In this document: positions 35,191-45,237 of the stretch, piece after piece
Layout of the letters: each line of letters begins with the position of its first letter
How positions within the stretch are numbered: the first letter of the stretch is position 1
Source of the DNA: Zantedeschia hybrid cultivar
Taxonomy: Eukaryota > Streptophyta > Magnoliopsida > Alismatales > Araceae
Assembly: GCA_030544215.1 (NCBI GenBank)
Contig: JARZZO010000016.1
Coordinates: 35,238,001-35,302,000, forward strand
DNA length: 64,000 bases
Direction of reading: 5' to 3'
The notes under the pieces: generated by a model
What the model saw: the letters and a program-made list of their open reading frames with translations, nothing else
What the model was told of the DNA's origin: nothing
Databases searched by the model: none
Position numbers and translations under genes: made by a program

Positions 35191-36231
35191 ATGGCCCCGA
35201 AGAGGAGAGTTCCGTTGGCTCGTGGTTCGAGAACAGATGATAGTGGTTCGAGGGCAGAAGGACATAATGTGGATCGATTCATGGAAGCTATGATTGGGGC
35301 TATGTCTAGATACCAGCAGGGAGATGGAAGTGAGGGGTCCAATTCCCGAGGTGGCCAATCCATGGTGATGGAGCGGTTCTTGAAGCTGAAGCCCCCTTCT
35401 TTCACGGGTCAACCTGTTCCAGATGCGGCAGCTCATTGGATTAAGGAAGTGGAGAAGGCGTTTGATGTTCTAGAATGTGCTGAGAGTGACAAGACCTTGT
35501 TGGCAACCTACTTGGTGAAGGACGATGCTTATGATTGGTGGGTCACCATCAAGGGGTTGATGTTTCCAGATAAGTCCTTGAGAGAGATTCCTTGGGAAGG
35601 CTTTGTAAGAGAGTTTGGCGGGCAATACTTTCCGAGGCACGTTCGTAGGGCCAAGGAAAGGGAGTTTATGGAATTGGTGCAGGATGGTATGTCAGTTCTA
35701 GAATATCAGATGAAATTTGTAGCTCTGGGAAGATTTGCTCCACACATATCTGAGCGTGAGGATCTTAGGACGGAGAAATTTGTGGATGGACTTCGGCATG
35801 ATCTGAGGGAATTTGTGGCAGCTCATTGTTGTAAGGATCTGGCGTCAGCAGTTCGGTACGCGGCAGCGGTGGAGATGCAGTTCCAACACACGGCGAAGGA
35901 GTCGGAGCATTCAGCACAAGGGAAGCAGCAAAGCAGGGATAGATCAGCGGTCTTTTCGTCAGGTGGTTCAAGTTCCTTTGAGGTCGAGTTCCAGGAGGTG
36001 CCTTGTGATGAAGATGAAGATGGTTCGGTTCAGCGGATGCAGACGGAGGTCAGCTGGCAACAGGAAGCGAGGCGGGACGCTGCAGATCGTTGTCCCCGTT
36101 GTGGCAGGTTTCATGGAAATCGGATATGTCCTTTGATCACTGGTAGCTGTTTTGGCTGTGGTAGGAAGGGACATCTCGCGAGGAACTGTCCCCAGAAGAA
36201 TAAGGCAAGTCAGGAGCCGAGTGGTCAGTAG
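35191..36231 (+). CDS. gag: Intact Gag of Tekay/Del-type gypsy
   Basis: An uninterrupted 346-codon frame starts at MAPKRRVPLARGS (35191), 150 bases after the primer site. An in-frame upstream Met at 35140 is possible but reads an unlikely hydrophobic leader. The capsid-type retrotrans_gag domain spans about residues 60-230 (LKPPSFTGQPVPDAAAHW, EGFVREFGGQYFPRHVRRAK, GRFAPHIS). Two metal-binding clusters follow: CPRCGRFHGNRIC (about 297-309) and a canonical CCHC knuckle CFGCGRKGHLARNC (about 317-330). The protein would assemble particles and bind RNA. It is the only complete retrotransposon gene in the window. No protease frame follows. Confidence 0.88.
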   Translation: MAPKRRVPLARGSRTDDSGSRAEGHNVDRFMEAMIGAMSRYQQGDGSEGSNSRGGQSMVMERFLKLKPPSFTGQPVPDAAAHWIKEVEKAFDVLECAESDKTLLATYLVKDDAYDWWVTIKGLMFPDKSLREIPWEGFVREFGGQYFPRHVRRAKEREFMELVQDGMSVLEYQMKFVALGRFAPHISEREDLRTEKFVDGLRHDLREFVAAHCCKDLASAVRYAAAVEMQFQHTAKESEHSAQGKQQSRDRSAVFSSGGSSSFEVEFQEVPCDEDEDGSVQRMQTEVSWQQEARRDAADRCPRCGRFHGNRICPLITGSCFGCGRKGHLARNCPQKNKASQEPSGQ

Positions 36232-36410
36232 GTGTTCGAGACGTGAGTGGAGTTGCGTCTCTTTGTGGTGGTCCAAGAGGCTGTGCTAGAAGAGCACTTT
36301 TATCTTGTCTTGTTCAGAGGTGGTTGTGAACTCTTGTGGCTCTTTTATGTACTGGGGTTTGGTGGAGAATCGGTTTTGTAATATGTGCCTTGCCAGCGTA
36401 TGGTTATTAT

Positions 36411-36545
36411 GATTGTTATATTTAGCCTTGTTTAGCACTTACTCCTCTAGATGTGTTGTGTGAGATCCGGGTGTGAACCCGTAGTTAATGGGCTGACATC
36501 CATTTAGTGATCGGGTCTCCGGTCATAGGATGGCGGGTCGTTACA
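36411..36545 (+). repeat. Truncated 3' LTR of gag-only gypsy
   Basis: The 135 bp match the last 135 bp of the 5' LTR (GATTGTTATATTTAGCC ... GGCGGGTCGTTACA) with a few changes. The preceding bases to 36231 are unrelated to the LTR and noncoding. Confidence 0.88.
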
Positions 36546-37011
36546 CCGGGGCTCCACTAGACCTAGAGCGGCCTCTACCTCCACCATAGGAACTATCCTA
36601 GACTCCCTATCAAGGGTAGATACCTCTATCCCTAGTAAAGCCTCTGCCATCCTACGGTAATCTAGGTAAGTCACCCCGCTCACCGGTCTACCCTCTACTC
36701 TAAGGCCAGTGATCCTGGCCACATCCTCTAAACTGGGGATCATATGTCCCCAGGACATTAGGAAAGCCCTGCTTTCCGCATGCCACCTCTCCCGCAGCGC
36801 CTAGAGAAGAACCAAGTCGAATCAGAATGGCTCGATCTCCAAGATCTCGTCGAATCCCATCCAGCGCAGGCGCGCCTTCTGGAAGTCCGGGAGTCCTCTA
36901 TAGGCCCCTACCACCAAGTCCTATGATATACGGGCCCTCATCGTCCCTTGCAAATAAATTCAAGAAAATTTCATCAGTCAATGAAAATTAAAAATCAATA
37001 AAATATTATTA

Positions 37012-37179
37012 CTAAAAGGCGTCAGCCATGGTGGATGCCCATTAAAAGGCATCCACATACCTTGACGCCATTTAGTCTCATTTTCTACCCCAATAAAAAA
37101 ATGAAATTTTACTTTGAATGGCGTCGGACCATGGGGACGCCTTTTGAAAGGCGTCACCTGGTCTGGACGCCGTTCAAAG
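37012..37179. repeat. GCGTC palindromes in PMD intron 1 (cluster 3)
   Basis: CTAAAAGGCGTC (37012-37023) pairs with GACGCCATTTAG (37064-37075), with an inner GATGCC/GGCATC pair. TTGAATGGCGTC (37114-37125) and GACGCCTTTTGAAAGGCGTC (37136-37155) are followed by GACGCCGTTCAA (37166-37177). Confidence 0.8.
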
Positions 37180-37587
37180 CCGATTTTGGACTTTTTCCAA
37201 AAGTCCATTTCTCCTCCACTTTTCTCATTCCATTCAATCACATAGAGAACTTACCGAATGGAGGTCGCCCTCCACTTCTTCTTCACCCACGGCCGCGGGT
37301 GGAGCTTCTTCCTCCTCCAAAAATGCCACCACCGCCGCGAGGTCGGCTGGCGCTTCTTCGTGAGCTTCTTCCACCGGCACCACCGAGAGGGAGGCGGTTC
37401 GCCGGCGTTTCACCACCGCCTTGGGCTTGCTAGATCCCCCATGTTCCATGGCTTTAAGAGTTTGGGAGAGAGATGGCCGAAGGTTCGCCGGAGGAGGAAA
37501 TCGTCGGAGCTCGGGAAGAGGGAGAAAGAGTTTGAGAGAATGAGGAGAAAGGAGCTCGGCCTTCTCGCAGGTTATGTTTGGAAAAGT

Positions 37588-38035
37588 TAAAACACGTCGA
37601 GGTATAGCGATGCCATTCAAGGCACATAAACTGGGGCGGCAAGGCAGGATTTTTGAAATAATTAAATGGCGTCTTCATAGAGCGACAAGTTTCAGTTTAA
37701 ACCGCCAATTCTGCACAAAGCCGTACCACGGTTAATGATTAAACACGTCTGCAGGTAGTGACACGTTTCAGTGGATTAATCGCACAATTAATGGCAGAAT
37801 TTTGTGGAAAAAGTAAGAGAGAGAATTGAAAGGCGTCTACCACTGTAGATGCGTTTTAGGCATAATTCGGGATTTTAAGGATTAATCTTTGATTTTTGGA
37901 AAATGATTTTTGGTCTAAAGACGTCTAAACATGTGGATGCATTTTAGGCATAATTCGACATTTTAAGGATTAATCTCTGATTTTTGGAAAATGAATTATG
38001 GTTGAAAAGCGTCTTTCTGAGTGAACGCGTTTTAC
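37588..38035. repeat. GCGTC palindromes upstream of PMD copy 1 (cluster 4)
   Basis: Six imperfect palindromes lie in the 5' flank of the PMD start (37449), such as AAATGGCGTC/GCGACAAGTTTCA (from 37665), GAAAGGCGTC/GATGCGTTTTAGG (from 37827) and GAAAAGCGTC/GAACGCGTTTTAC (38003-38034). Five have counterparts at matching places upstream of PMD copy 2. Confidence 0.75.
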
Positions 38036-38299
38036 ATTAAGTAAACCCGAATTGTAATATTTTAAGGAAAAATCAAGTTTTTATTTAAAGGAAAATCCTG
38101 GACAGGTCACAGAAGATTAAGGATGAATTTCAAGGCATAAAGGAGCAATTCTTTATTGGAAATAAATTCTTAATTACATAAAAAGAAAAATAAAAGAGTG
38201 CTTTCAAGGAAGGATTTCCCGAAGTCCCATTATATATGGATATGATAATCCTCTATTTGTTTCTTGAGAGGATTTTACACGATGATTGAAGCTAATATT

Positions 38300-39583
38300 C
38301 TATAATATAACTATAAGTTCAGTCGCTTCAAAGTCTACATCGGATTCCAAGGCACGCTTTTTGATTGGAGATGTATGGGAAAACTTAGGGAGTTCATAGC
38401 GAGGCAGGCTGAGTTGAGTACGACATCGATGAGAATTGTATAGAACTAACTCAGTAGCCCCGATCAGTTTAATCTCTGCACCCGCTGCACGACGTACTCG
38501 AATTGGTGGTGAAGAGTCAAACCCATTTGATGACATTGTCCTTAGATAATCTTTTCAATCAGCTCGAGTCTTGAGTTTGGGCACTTGATTAATCATCCTC
38601 CCATTGAATTTCACAATATTGGAAATATGGAAGATTGGGCTATTCTGATATATTTGAGAGGGTCTTACAGAATTTTTAGTGTGATATTCAAACTTGAAGT
38701 GCAACTCAACCCACAAAGCGAAGAAAAGCATACAACTATAGGGAGGCTAACCTGTAGATGCTGCAGAAAGCCCACTATAGAGATAAGCTAGAATCGTTGT
38801 GCCGATCTGTCTTCCTTCAAAGATCTCACAGATTACGCTAACTTGATCATCTTCTAGTATGTTGTGTTGAGCAGGAAAGAATAGAGCTCCAGCTAGGCAC
38901 ATGGTGAATGCTTTCATAACGTTCTCAGTGTCATCCTCTCTGAGATCTTCAATCTCGTACAAAGTCCACTTTGCTAGCTTTGCAAGGTTAATTCCTTTCT
39001 TAGTGAGGCATCCTTTAACTTCTTTTGGATCCTTCATGATCTTCATCAACAATTGTTGACCTATGATCTTCTCCCTCATAAGAGCCATCTTATTCAGGAT
39101 CACTTTATTGTTGTTCAACTTGATCTTAGAAAGGCCCAATAGGAGTTCGGCCTCCTTAAGAAGAATAGTGCATTCAAATTCAGGAAAGAGAAAAGTATGG
39201 GTTTGAGGATGCCACAACTCAATTAGAGCACCCATAACTGCCCAATCCACGTTTGAACTCTTATAATGCTTTGCACAGACTACTAGACTTTGGATGCTTC
39301 ACTTGGAAACAAAAGATTGCATGGAAATAGTGATACTTTTAGCAAGCTTATGAATCTAAGGAAGAGATGTGAATTTTCTTGGACCAGGAAATAAAGGATA
39401 TATTTGAAAAAGATTGCTATGAAGAACTTGAAGAATATAGAGGAAAAGGGAAATTGAAGAAGAAGGATTGAAGGAAGAAAGGATTTAACTTACTTAGAAG
39501 TTAGGATCTCTCCCACTTAGATGATCTTTCACGTCGGAGAGCTTCTCGAGCATTTTCTTCATTCGCTTGCTTGAAGAATCCAT
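38300..39583 (-). pseudogene. Antisense gene of unknown family, copy 1 (PMD/DUF7745-like?)
   Basis: A short first exon (39583-39494; MDSSSKRMKKML...HLSGRDPN, donor GTAAGT) is followed by a long exon from about 39390 to the TAA at 38300. The core has VDWAVMGALIELWHPQTHTF, EFECTILLKEAELLLGL and AYLYSGLSAASTG, with a conserved C-terminal IGATELVLYNSHRC. The core layout recalls plant transposon-associated PMD and DUF7745 proteins, but the match is weak. The gene is broken by in-frame stops (TAG near 38746 where copy 2 has Gln, TGA near 38550). It lies 2 kb upstream of the PMD gene, same strand. The pairing repeats in copy 2, so the two probably belong together. Confidence 0.55.
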
Positions 39584-40906
39584 CTTGTTCTTGAGCTTTT
39601 CCTTCTTGAAAACCTCGAAATCCTTGAAAATCCTTGAATTTTAGAGTAAATCTCTTGCTTTGATCTCTAAATTGTGTTAGGGTTGCCTTGATACAAGTTG
39701 CGATTCTAGGAAGTCTTTTCCGGATTGGAGAAGGGATGAGTATGGAGAGAGTTGGAATTCGGATTGAACACAGCTAGAACTTATTTATGCGACTGAAAGG
39801 CGTCGTAGAACAGCGACGTGTTTTGGTTGAACTTAATGGTGTCAGCGCGACACGACGCGTTTCATGGTTTTCTATTATTTGCCCAAAAAGCTATGTTTAT
39901 CTAAATTTTAATGCATTTGATTGAAGTTACTAATAATTTCAAGTGCAAGAAATTCAGGAAAATCCAAATGAAGCTGAGAATGTCAAGAAGATCCCATTGT
40001 GGGAGTTTATGAGTCCTGACCGTGACTAACAAGACGATTATCTCTATCCCTTGTACTCTTTCATGTAATTGATTTGCATTAGCATTACCATATGATAAGT
40101 ATTTATTAGATTATATCAAGGTCCTTGTGGTTTTGATGAAACTGAAATTTGAGTTCCCCTTTAACAAAAACAGTGATAATTCCACAGAATTCTTAATCGC
40201 GCGGATAGGCCGTTGGATTGTTAATTAGTGAGGATGATGGTTCCACTTTTGTGAAACGGTACATGGATAAACGAGTTTCGGCTTAGCACTGAATTGCAAG
40301 AATTGGTATCTTGACTTATTAATAACAATTTAACAATATTATCCTTGATTAATTTATATTTTATTTAATTTTATATTTTTCTTTTAGCCCATCATGCATC
40401 ATGTAGGACTTTGATATAATTGTGATAAGAATTAATTATTGATTAAGTTTCAGACCATTGATCAAATAATTTCAACATGACATGAAATATTCAATTCTGA
40501 ATTGAGTATCTTGATTATCTTTGAGGTTCGCTTGAAGATATCCTTGGAATTCTACCCTTTCTTGGACTCTTTATCCAATATTTCTTGTTTTCTTTTAAGA
40601 CCCATCATGGTTGCAGCACGTCCACATTGGCTAGCAATCGCTCCTCATGATGAAACCTGCAAGGTTTGTGACCTAGGGTTCTTCCCAATCGTGGAGGTTG
40701 ATCGACTTTATTTTATTTTCTTGTCTATTTCATCCAGACAGGATTGATTTCATTGATTTTTTTGAGTTATCTTTATTGATGATTATGAGAAAAATTCAAA
40801 TCATATAATGTTGAGAGCGTGTCTCATCACACCTTGGCAGCACATTTTCAATACATTCCATTTCATTTCACTCATTTGCAAAGACGATGCCAAGGTGAGG
40901 CAGCTG
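39584..40906 (+). other. Flank between antisense module and 3' LTR
   Basis: This is noncoding, AT-rich DNA. It contains two palindromes (39793-39867: GAAAGGCGTC/GCGACGTGTTTTG and AATGGTGTC/GACGCGTTTCA) on the 5' side of the unknown antisense gene. An 81-codon plus-strand frame (40502-40747) shows no domain. Confidence 0.5.
40892..40906 (+). promoter_or_regulatory. Candidate polypurine tract, Tat element
   Basis: CCAAGGTGAGGCAGC directly precedes TGTAGACACG. It is purine-rich, as a plus-strand primer site before a 3' LTR should be. The match is only moderate. Confidence 0.4.
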
Positions 40907-41110
40907 TAGACACGCTAATTTTGACATCATTTTGAGTAAATTTCATATAATATAATAATGTCTCAAAATGGTCTTATATTTAATCATTAATTAAATTTTA
41001 TTAATCTTTCTGGATTAATTATCTAAATGACATCAGGTCAAACAGACATAATTTAAGTTTATTAATGAAATTCATTTTAACTCATATTTTTAATCAAATA
41101 TGAGGAATTG

Positions 41111-41321
41111 TAAAAGACGTCTACCTGTAAAGACGCCATTTAGGGTTTTATTCTTATTTTGATTTTTAATCTGATTTTTAATTAATTTATTACTAAACTA
41201 AAAGACGTCTGCCTTGAATGACGTCATTTAAGTTTCCTAAACTGTTTCTGTTTCTTCGTCCCAATGTTTATCCTTATCTTAATTAAGCTAAAAGACGTCT
41301 CCCATGGGCGACGCGTTTTAG
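41111..41321. repeat. GCGTC palindromes in Tat LTR U3 (cluster 5)
   Basis: AAAAGACGTC/GACGCCATTTAGG (41113-41143), CTAAAAGACGTC/GACGTCATTTAAG (41208-41232) and CTAAAAGACGTC/GACGCGTTTTAG (41287-41321) lie 110-320 bp upstream of the TATA box. Confidence 0.82.
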
Positions 41322-41432
41322 TTAATTATAGATAATGATGAATTAGGCCGTATTTATCTATTTTTTTAGTTGGATTGGGTTCAAATTTCTTCATGTTAAT
41401 CTTTAAGTAACTGTGGATGCGTGAACTTAAGT

Positions 41433-41442
41433 CTATAAATAT
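41433..41442 (+). promoter_or_regulatory. TATA box of Tat LTR
   Basis: CTATAAATAT matches the plant TATA consensus, about 525 bp from the LTR start. It is absent from the truncated 5' copy. Confidence 0.55.
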
Positions 41443-42212
41443 CAAACTCTTTGGCCATTAAAAAGTTAGTGATTAAAGTGATAATTAGTGATTATTGGAG
41501 CGATTTTTTGAAAGAGATATCGTCTAAACGCTGAAGGATCGAGGCGCTGCTACTACTTCCAAGAGTCTTGAAGCAAGCTTCATCTTTTCTTCATCATTTC
41601 TTCGTCCTTTCAAGATCCATTCAAGAACCAAGGCTTTCCAGGGGCCATCCAACTTAGTTCTTAATCAATTTTTGTACATCTTGTTCATATTCTCATATTT
41701 TCAGGATATTAGCATCATAATTTCATCACATCACTCCATGCAACACACACTCACTAGCATATAATTTCCAATCCATGTTTTAAGGGGTTTCAAAGACTAC
41801 AAACAGGTGTTAGTTGCATGATTAGAATTATTACTAGAATAGATACTACCTCTATTTGAGTTCTTATTGTTCTTTCCCTCTTTCTTTCCACTTTTTTCAA
41901 GGTACAAAGAAGATCAAGAGGAGAGAATCAACAACAAGGAAATCTGGATGATCTTCAAAGTCCGAAGCATTCAAAGTAAGAACAAAATCAAAATGGCTCT
42001 TTTCCTTCAGCCGGCTGAAGGAGGAGAATCAAGGACTCCAACATCTCCCAATTCCAAAACAAGTAAGCGAACAATCTCTAGCTTTTGAAACTTTTTAGTC
42101 AAAAGTTTCTGGCGATCACATTCACTTAGTTTTTAATAGGTTTATTTGTCATTTAATCAACATAAATTTTCATGATAATCACACACTCCTAATTTGAGCA
42201 CTCACAGCTTTT

Positions 42213-42803
42213 TGGTGATCACGGTGGGACTTGGTCTCGCCATCTTTTAATCTTTGTTCTTGCCTTTTGTTAATTGGGCACTTACGGTGCACCACCTGTG
42301 TCTCTCGACACGCCCTCACTGATCGGTGAGTTTTTAGTTTAGTTGTTATTCTCACGTGCACACCCTTGCGGCAAGATCATTCCCTCCCCGTTTGATTGAT
42401 TGAGAAGTTGTGATTGTGATAAAGAGAATGTGTGATTGATTGATATTTTAGTTGTTTACATGATAAAATCAGCCTGTTAAAAATTGAAATAAAAAAAGAT
42501 TCGCATGAGCCAATTATTTACCGCTTTTATTCTGTTTGTTTGAGGAAGAATCGATCCAAAAATTCCACCTGAATTGTTGATTCTGCGACCTGAAAAGCGT
42601 CCAGGAGCAGCGACGCGTTTCATACTGTGTCGCCCAACCCAGACGCCTTTTAGGCCAAATTCTCTGTTGTCTGCTGCCTGAGCTTCTGCGAGCAGAATAA
42701 GGTTCTATTTTGAATAGCGTCGAGGAACAGCGACGCAATTCAGGCAGTTTCTTATTTTGTTCTTCACTTCTCAAATTTCTAATTTGCTTGCAGAATAAGG
42801 TTC
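42213..42803 (+). other. Leader of a second Tat copy, truncated
   Basis: It matches 10259-10850 closely, including the primer-like TGGTGATCACGGTGGGAC and palindromes at 42590-42745. It ends at GCTTGC (42793) plus a few bases, where copia B1 LTR sequence begins. The gag-pol that should follow is missing. Confidence 0.6.
42590..42745. repeat. GCGTC palindromes in second leader (cluster 6)
   Basis: TGAAAAGCGTC/GACGCGTTTCA, TGTGTC/GACGCCTTTTAGG and TTGAATAGCGTC/GACGCAATTCA lie at the same places as cluster 1. Arm changes such as CGCGTC to TGTGTC are C-to-T type. Confidence 0.8.
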
Positions 42804-43895
42804 TGTTAGTGGACTTTTGTACTTTGAGCTTGGTTTATGAATCTCTAACCACGAAATTCTAAACAGCCAAGGATCAGGTACAGCGGAATACTGTCGAAGG
42901 AAATTGAGTGTCAATAAGGAATCATTCGCTCTCGGTACTTAGAGAGAGAATGCTCTAGGAAGGATGTGCGGAAGTCCCTGGCCAGGGCAGACGATAATAT
43001 CGGGAAAAGTGTTTTCCGATATTATTCGGCAGCATCCAATCCAAGTGAGTCGACCGGTTAGGGTTTGACGGTTTACCATACCCTGAGGTGAGTCGAGAGC
43101 AATGTACGAATGAAGGATTATATCCACGGGGTAACTGTCGGCGGAAAGGTTCCAAGAGTGAGTTACTTAACGCTAATACCTTTCGGGTTCACACGGTGTT
43201 GCTTGGCATCCAACGTGATCAGAGGCCCGACCGAATTTGATGTGCTACATTGATTCGATTCATTAATTAATTAATATGAGTTATTAATTGATTAATCAGG
43301 CCAATGAAGAGTCACTGGGCTTACTAGGCCATTAATCGGACTGGTTATTAGGCCTAGAGGGTCACACGCAAATGATTCTCAAGGCGATGGATAAATAAGT
43401 AGGTTTTATATAAACTGGGGGTTTTTATGAAAAATCATACGGTTAATATAAAATGTAGTGAATGGGCTGAGTAGGCCAGGCTGCTGCTAACCCTAGCCGC
43501 CCCGTCCTCTCTTCCTCTCTCTCTCTGGTGCCCCAGGCCGGTTCTGATCTCCGGGTCTGCTCCGTCGCTTCTCCGACTCCCGTCCGACGGGAAATCGACC
43601 ACACGTCGCGGCGGTCGTTGCGGCGGACGGCGAAGGATTCGAGGGCTACGACGAGCGAGGAATGTGAAGACATCAACTGCGAGGAGGATCGTGTGGACTC
43701 CGCTAGAGGCCGGGCGCTTGCGCGGCTTGCGGTGTCACACCGACGGAACCGATCGGCCATGGATTCGAATCCGCGTACGGTAAGAACTGATTATCTGATA
43801 ATCCGATTTTAGTTATTCGGAACGGGAATCGATCACTAGTTTCTATTTTATTTTCCACTGCATTTTGCGATCCGAAGAAATATGAGAACCCAACA
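42804..43895 (+). repeat. 5' LTR of copia B1, U3 truncated
   Basis: It matches the 3' LTR from about 48430 onward. TATA is at TTTATATAAAC (43405-43415). It ends CCCAACA, directly before a primer site. Confidence 0.88.
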
Positions 43896-43896
43896 G

Positions 43897-43908
43897 TGGT
43901 ATCAGAGC
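43897..43908 (+). promoter_or_regulatory. Primer-binding site (iMet tRNA), copia B1
   Basis: TGGTATCAGAGC starts two bases after the 5' LTR end. Confidence 0.95.
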
Positions 43909-45237
43909 TAGGGTCGCCGGTCACCACCGGGCATCAAGGTCGTTGCCTAGAACCCACCAAAGATGGCCGTAGATGGGCGATGTTCTTCCTTTTATGGTTT
44001 TGAATGAACAAGAAAAAACCAGAAATTTCAGTGAGTCGGCCTACGATTTTTTGGAGGCTTCCGGCCACGCTGCCGGTGCTGGGGCAGTCGCCGGCGGTGC
44101 CAGTGTGGCTGGGCTAGCCACCGGTGGCCGGCTTCCAACACACTCCATGGAGAGCCGCCGCCCAAACCCCCCCTGCAACTAGGGTTTCTGGTGCGTTGGG
44201 GGCGTCGGGTTTTGGGGGAAGCCGGCCCGGGGTGGGCCGGTCTAGCCGGCCAGGCCCTGCGCTAGACTAGGCCCAGCAGAGCCCGGGCCGGGCCGGGCCG
44301 GACTGAGCTGAACCGGAACCCTTTATCCCCTTTTTCTATTAAACCCCGCTTAAACCCCATAACCCATTTATTCTGTATTAACCCTTTTAATAAAATTGAA
44401 ATTGGATTTTAATTCAAATTCAAAACTATTTTGAATATTTAAATTATTATTCAATTTTATTTAATTGGGTTATTTATGATTTTAATTCATTATCCTATTA
44501 ACCATTAGTTGTTAAATAAGTAGAGTTAATTATTATTTTAATTGTTAAATTAATAATTAATCTTAATTTAACTAATGTAAGAGTTAAATTAGTGTTTAGT
44601 AATTATTAGTCTAAGTGTTAGATTATCAATTATTAAATCATCTAATTGTTAATTAATTAGCGTTAGTTATTAATTTAAGTGTTAAATTAATAATTAATTT
44701 AAATGACTAATTTAAGTGTTAAAATAATAGTCAATGACTAAATATTGTTAATTATTATTTTAAGAGTTAAATTAATGATTAACATTAATCATCTAATCTA
44801 AGAGTTAGATTAACATTTAATAATTAATTTGAGTTAATTGTTAATTTAAGTGTTAAGTTAATGATTAATTTTAAATTAACTAATGTAAGAGTTAGATTAA
44901 AAGTTATTAATTAATTAGTGTTAATTAATAATTTAAGTGTTGAATTAGTACTTAACATTAATTAACTAATCTAAAAGTTAGATTGGTAATTAATAATTAA
45001 TTAGAGTTAATTAATAATTTAAGTGTTAAATTTAATACTTAAATTAATAATTAATTAGAGTTAATTAATTAGTGTTAATTAATAATTTAAGTGTTGAATT
45101 AGTACTTAACATTAATTAACTAATCTAAAAGTTAGATTGGTAATTAATAATTAATTAGAGTTAATTAATAATTTAAGTGTTAAATTTAATAATTAACTTT
45201 AGTGGACTAATCTAAGAGATAGATTAGTATTTTATAA
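43909..45237 (+). repeat. Copia B1 leader with AT-rich repeat array
   Basis: A GC-rich part (to 44330, with GGGCC repeats near 44285) is followed by about 900 bp of degenerate repeats built from TTAATTAATTAG, AATTTAAGTGTTAAATTA and CTAATCTAA. A nearly identical 154-bp tandem duplication covers 44911-45064 and 45065-45190. The array ends abruptly at coding sequence (about 45238). A similar array is at 55000-55640 in B2. Confidence 0.75.

Larger units (their letters stand above)
32312..36545 (+). mobile_element. Gag-only Ty3/gypsy element (Tekay/Del-like), internally deleted
   Basis: A 5' LTR of about 2.7 kb (TGTAAGGACTGAGG...TTACA) is followed by an iMet primer site, an intact gag, about 180 bp of noncoding DNA and only the last 135 bp of a 3' LTR. 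Protease, RT, RNase H and integrase are absent. The short 3' LTR shows that one deletion removed pol and most of the 3' LTR, ending at a GATTGTTATATTTAGCC shared with the 5' LTR. It sits in exon 2 of the PMD gene with a near-matching duplication. Confidence 0.82.
20921..37449 (-). pseudogene. Plant mobile domain (PMD) gene, multi-exon, split by two LTR elements
   Basis: Exons read by homology to the second copy and by splice signals: E1 37449-37255 (start Met, donor GTAAGT), E2 36946-36546 plus 32311-31989, E3 31915-31757, E4 31664-31517 plus 22054-21829, E5 21745-21653, E6 21585-21416, E7 about 21340-20921 (TGA). Without insertions it would code about 700 residues. PMD signatures are FLMSWGHMIPSLEDVARITG and LRVEGRPVSG in E2, WDAALLAHLFADL in E2, VWSYYYFPLGR in E3 and VIWRPYLG in E4. 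E5-E7 form a charged coiled-coil C-terminus. Insertions lie inside coding E2 and E4. Stops occur in E4, E5 and E7, and the E3 donor reads AT, not GT. PMD proteins occur in plant silencing factors and in transposons. Confidence 0.72.
9561..42206 (+). mobile_element. Tat-lineage Ty3/gypsy element with antisense gene module
   Basis: A plus-strand gag-pol region (11284-19462) follows an LTR/leader remnant. It is followed by an A-rich tandem array, two antisense genes (PMD gene and unknown gene), a purine-rich tract and an LTR starting TGTAGACACG at 40907. Two RNase H domains, the second of archaeal type, are diagnostic for the Tat lineage. Extra ORFs between pol and the 3' LTR, sometimes antisense, are established for Tat elements. 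The body is interrupted by a copia (22055-31516) and a gag-only gypsy (32312-36545). The 5' LTR lacks its start. Assigning the antisense genes to this element, not to the host, is inference supported by their duplication beside the second leader (42207-42803 and 58038-63527). Confidence 0.6.
40907..42206 (+). repeat. Tat LTR (3' of copy 1, 5' of copy 2)
   Basis: This is a TGTAGACACG...CTCACA segment of about 1300 bp. From 41517 it repeats 9561-10252. TATA box CTATAAATAT is at 41433-41442. Three GCGTC palindromes lie upstream of it (41111-41321). A primer-site-like sequence (42213) follows, so it could serve as the shared LTR of two tandem copies. Confidence 0.5.

Noticed and set aside
37258..37590. 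110-codon plus-strand frame opposite PMD exon 1
   Set aside because: Shadow of the GC-rich PMD exon 1 on the other strand.
43443..43812. Open frames on both strands in copia B LTRs
   Set aside because: They recur in every LTR copy with breaks; LTR sequence explains them.
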